The translations under genes and the position numbers were made by a program. The notes beneath the pieces are model-generated. The model did no database searches, was not told the DNA's origin, and saw nothing but the letters and a program-made list of their open reading frames with translations. A stretch of 12,016 nucleotides of DNA, taken from a bacterium. GTDB taxonomy: Bacteria; Patescibacteriota; Minisyncoccia; UBA6257; 1-14-0-10-44-23. The stretch covers positions 1 through 12,016 of the forward strand of contig JAUYME010000033.1 in assembly GCA_030699515.1 (NCBI GenBank), read 5' to 3'. Shown here one piece after another: positions 10,671-12,016 of the stretch (positions within the stretch are counted from its first letter, which is position 1; every line of letters begins with the position of its first letter).

Positions 10671-11630
10671 ATGACATTAACCGCCGCCTACATAGTTTTA
10701 CTCGCACTTTTAATTCTCTACCTCTGGATCCGAAAGAAATATCCGGAAGTATCTTTAAAGCATTCCGTTTTTGAAATCCGCTTGGGCCAAGAAAATAATG
10801 CGGAAGAAAAAACTATAGAGCTTTACAATCTTCTTGCCGAACTAAAAATTCCTTTTACCGTGGAAGTCATCCTTCACGAAATAGGGGAAGAGATACGATT
10901 TTTTATAACCCTAAACTCAAAGAAGGCCTACAAAGCAAAGGATGCAATCTTTTCAATTTTCCCAAACGCAGAAGTTGTCTATAGCCCATTTCAGGAACTA
11001 CTTGCCGATCTACACAGCGAAATTAGAGCAGTATCGCTTGTGCAGGCGAAAGGGGTCAATTTGCCCATCAAAGTGGAAAAAACAGACCATTTTAGCCCAT
11101 TTCAAAGCTTTTTAAGGGTATTAAGCGAACTAAAAAGTTTTAACGAAAGCGCCGGACTTCAGCTGGTTGTCAGTCCGGCCGGCTTTGCCAAAAGCAAACA
11201 AATATCTATGGCAATAGACGCACTTTCAAACAGCGATTTTGATAGCGCGAAACACATTCTGGACAAAGACGCCATTGTCACAAAGCAAAGCCTGAAAATA
11301 TTGGAGGAAAAAGTTTCCCGTCCTCTTTTTAAAGTGGACGCAAAAATTATTTTCAGTTCCGACAATAAAGAAAGGCTGGACAGCATTGAAGAAAAGATAA
11401 AAAGTGCTTTTAATCAAACTGCAACCGGCGGACCGGCCTACAACAATATTGAAGCGCGCCGCATAGTTGCGCCGAAAAATGTGATTGAGTCCTTCTACAA
11501 AAAGGAAATTAATGCAAAAACCCCAATGCTTCTAAACAGCGCCGAGCTTTCCGAACTCTTTTACTTCACCGGCGCAAAAATAGAAAAAATGCCCAAACTG
11601 TCCAGCGTATTGGAAAACCAGAGGGCATAG
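10671..11630 (+). CDS. Membrane protein resembling patescibacterial DUF8128-type
   Basis: A 319-residue protein with an N-terminal membrane helix (about 4-20) followed by a basic RKK, and a long soluble part presumably on the cytoplasmic side. VFEIRLGQENNAEEKTIELYNLLAEL (33-58), IRFFITLNSKKAYKAKDAIFSIFPNAEVV (75-103) and the late LLNSAELSELFYFTGAKIEKMP (286-307) resemble membrane proteins common in Patescibacteria that usually precede a VirD4/TraG-like ATPase. Those are thought to belong to a type IV secretion or DNA-transport-like apparatus. This identification is from remembered pattern and is moderate. Unusually, the next gene here is on the opposite strand, so no ATPase partner follows directly. 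The start is supported by a leaderless-type promoter. The product could be a shortened relative, or its partner may lie elsewhere. Confidence 0.55.
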   Translation: MTLTAAYIVLLALLILYLWIRKKYPEVSLKHSVFEIRLGQENNAEEKTIELYNLLAELKIPFTVEVILHEIGEEIRFFITLNSKKAYKAKDAIFSIFPNAEVVYSPFQELLADLHSEIRAVSLVQAKGVNLPIKVEKTDHFSPFQSFLRVLSELKSFNESAGLQLVVSPAGFAKSKQISMAIDALSNSDFDSAKHILDKDAIVTKQSLKILEEKVSRPLFKVDAKIIFSSDNKERLDSIEEKIKSAFNQTATGGPAYNNIEARRIVAPKNVIESFYKKEINAKTPMLLNSAELSELFYFTGAKIEKMPKLSSVLENQRA

Positions 11631-11709
11631 TTAAAAAACAGAATTATCCCACCGCAAGTTCACGGATTCCGCCCCGCAACATGCCCGAGTAATGTCCTGT
11701 ACCCCCTCC

Positions 11710-11735
11710 GTCATCTTGAGCGTAGCGAAGGATCT
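11710..11735. repeat. Dispersed GAGCGTAGCGAAGGATCT-type repeat
   Basis: The sequence TCATCTTGAGCG followed by TAGCGAAGGATCT strongly resembles an imperfectly palindromic intergenic repeat (TCATCCTGAGCG...GCGAAGGATCT) that I remember from many unrelated bacterial genomes. Its ends ATCTT and AAGGAT can pair. Only one copy is in this window. Confidence 0.45.
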
Positions 11736-11744
11736 GGGTTAGGG

Positions 11745-11772
11745 AACGGCTCACACATACGTGTGAGCCGTT
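11745..11772. terminator. Hairpin between convergent genes
   Basis: AACGGCTCACAC (11745-11756) pairs perfectly with GTGTGAGCCGTT (11761-11772) across a 4-base loop, giving a 12-bp stem. It lies between the ends of two convergent genes, as a shared bidirectional terminator would, although neither side has a proper T-run. Confidence 0.5.
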
Positions 11773-11789
11773 TACAACCCTTACTACTT

Positions 11790-11810
11790 ACTACATGCTA
11801 CTTGCTACTT
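11790..11810. repeat. CTACTTGCTACTT dispersed repeat, copy 2
   Basis: It matches 3527-3547 at 20 of 21 bases. It is embedded in further CTACT words (11781-11813) that run into the stop codon of the reverse-strand gene. Confidence 0.6.
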
Positions 11811-12016
11811 CTACAATTCAACTTTGTTGAATTGTAAAACCGCATCACTTGTCTGGTATCGTGCGGAAAAATTGCTCTCACTTAGCTCGGTTAAGTCGTA
11901 GCTTCTAGCCGCGCCGCCAATTCTTGTGCTTAACACACCATCCTTCAAAGTCCAGCTTCCGGTAGCGGTAAGTTGGCGGGCATAATATTCACGCACTACC
12001 CCATCTGCTGCAAATT
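11811..12016 (-). CDS. Partial protein, possibly lipocalin-like, C-terminal part
   Basis: The last 68 or so codons of a reverse-strand gene; the frame stays open to the right window edge (FAADGVVREYY at the upstream end), so the start lies outside. A GTG at 11996 is internal rather than a convincing start. The pattern GSWTLKDGVLSTRIGGAARSYDLTELSESNFSARY, then VLQFNKVEL, with alternating strands ending in a short F-K motif, resembles the end of lipocalin-like beta-barrel domains, but this is a weak call. The last codons and stop overlap a small perfect inverted repeat CAATTCAAC-TTT-GTTGAATTG (11814-11834), which could act in the mRNA 3' end. Composition is moderately GC-rich. Confidence 0.5.
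   Translation of the reverse strand, partial: FAADGVVREYYARQLTATGSWTLKDGVLSTRIGGAARSYDLTELSESNFSARYQTSDAVLQFNKVEL

Overview
The window looks like a chromosome segment of an uncultivated Patescibacteria (CPR)-type bacterium. This rests on gene content, not on any marker-gene comparison. The evidence is a short FtsQ-like protein, a FemA/FemB-type transferase, a membrane-anchored Cas2/PaaX-like protein, a compact YchF, and a protein resembling the patescibacterial DUF8128-like membrane proteins. Most genes are A+T-rich and lack a Shine-Dalgarno (SD) site. TGA is used as a normal stop, so there is no sign of the recoded Gracilibacteria/SR1 code.

Layout from left to right: a gene-free stretch with palindromes (1-305); a GC-rich cassette with its own promoter, SD and double terminator (221-734); a region of interleaved inverted repeats (807-1000); a transglutaminase-like protein (1039-2025); a DegT/DnrJ/EryC1-type aminotransferase (2149-3381); a FemAB-type transferase (3593-4618); a Cas2/PaaX-like membrane protein between two copies of a long palindrome (4691-5395); alanine racemase (5528-6655); an FtsQ-like division protein (6780-7577); a small conserved-looking protein with a repeat inserted in frame (7682-8065); a GC-rich 2'-5' RNA ligase-like cassette (8121-8660); a probable structured non-coding RNA with promoter and terminator (8808-8981); ychF (9057-10064); a GC-rich reverse-strand cassette (10164-10508); a DUF8128-like membrane protein (10671-11630); and the 3' part of a possible lipocalin-like gene on the reverse strand (11811-12016).

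The functional theme of the A+T-rich backbone is the cell envelope: D-alanine supply (alr), septum assembly (FtsQ-like), peptide-bridge-type aminoacyl transfer (FemAB-like), a possible nucleotide-sugar aminotransferase, and a transglutaminase-fold protein. They are spaced by 100-200 bp, so they are more a neighbourhood than a tight operon.

Two expression styles coexist. Five backbone genes have a -10-like hexamer ending 6 or 7 nt before the ATG, which predicts leaderless mRNAs. Three GC-rich genes instead have strong SD sites and hairpin terminators, and look like later arrivals. The spacers carry degenerate short-word repeats and dispersed palindromes. The signals most worth following are the interleaved inverted repeats at 807-1000, the RNA candidate at 8808-8981, and the palindrome pair with a compensatory base change around the Cas2/PaaX-like gene.
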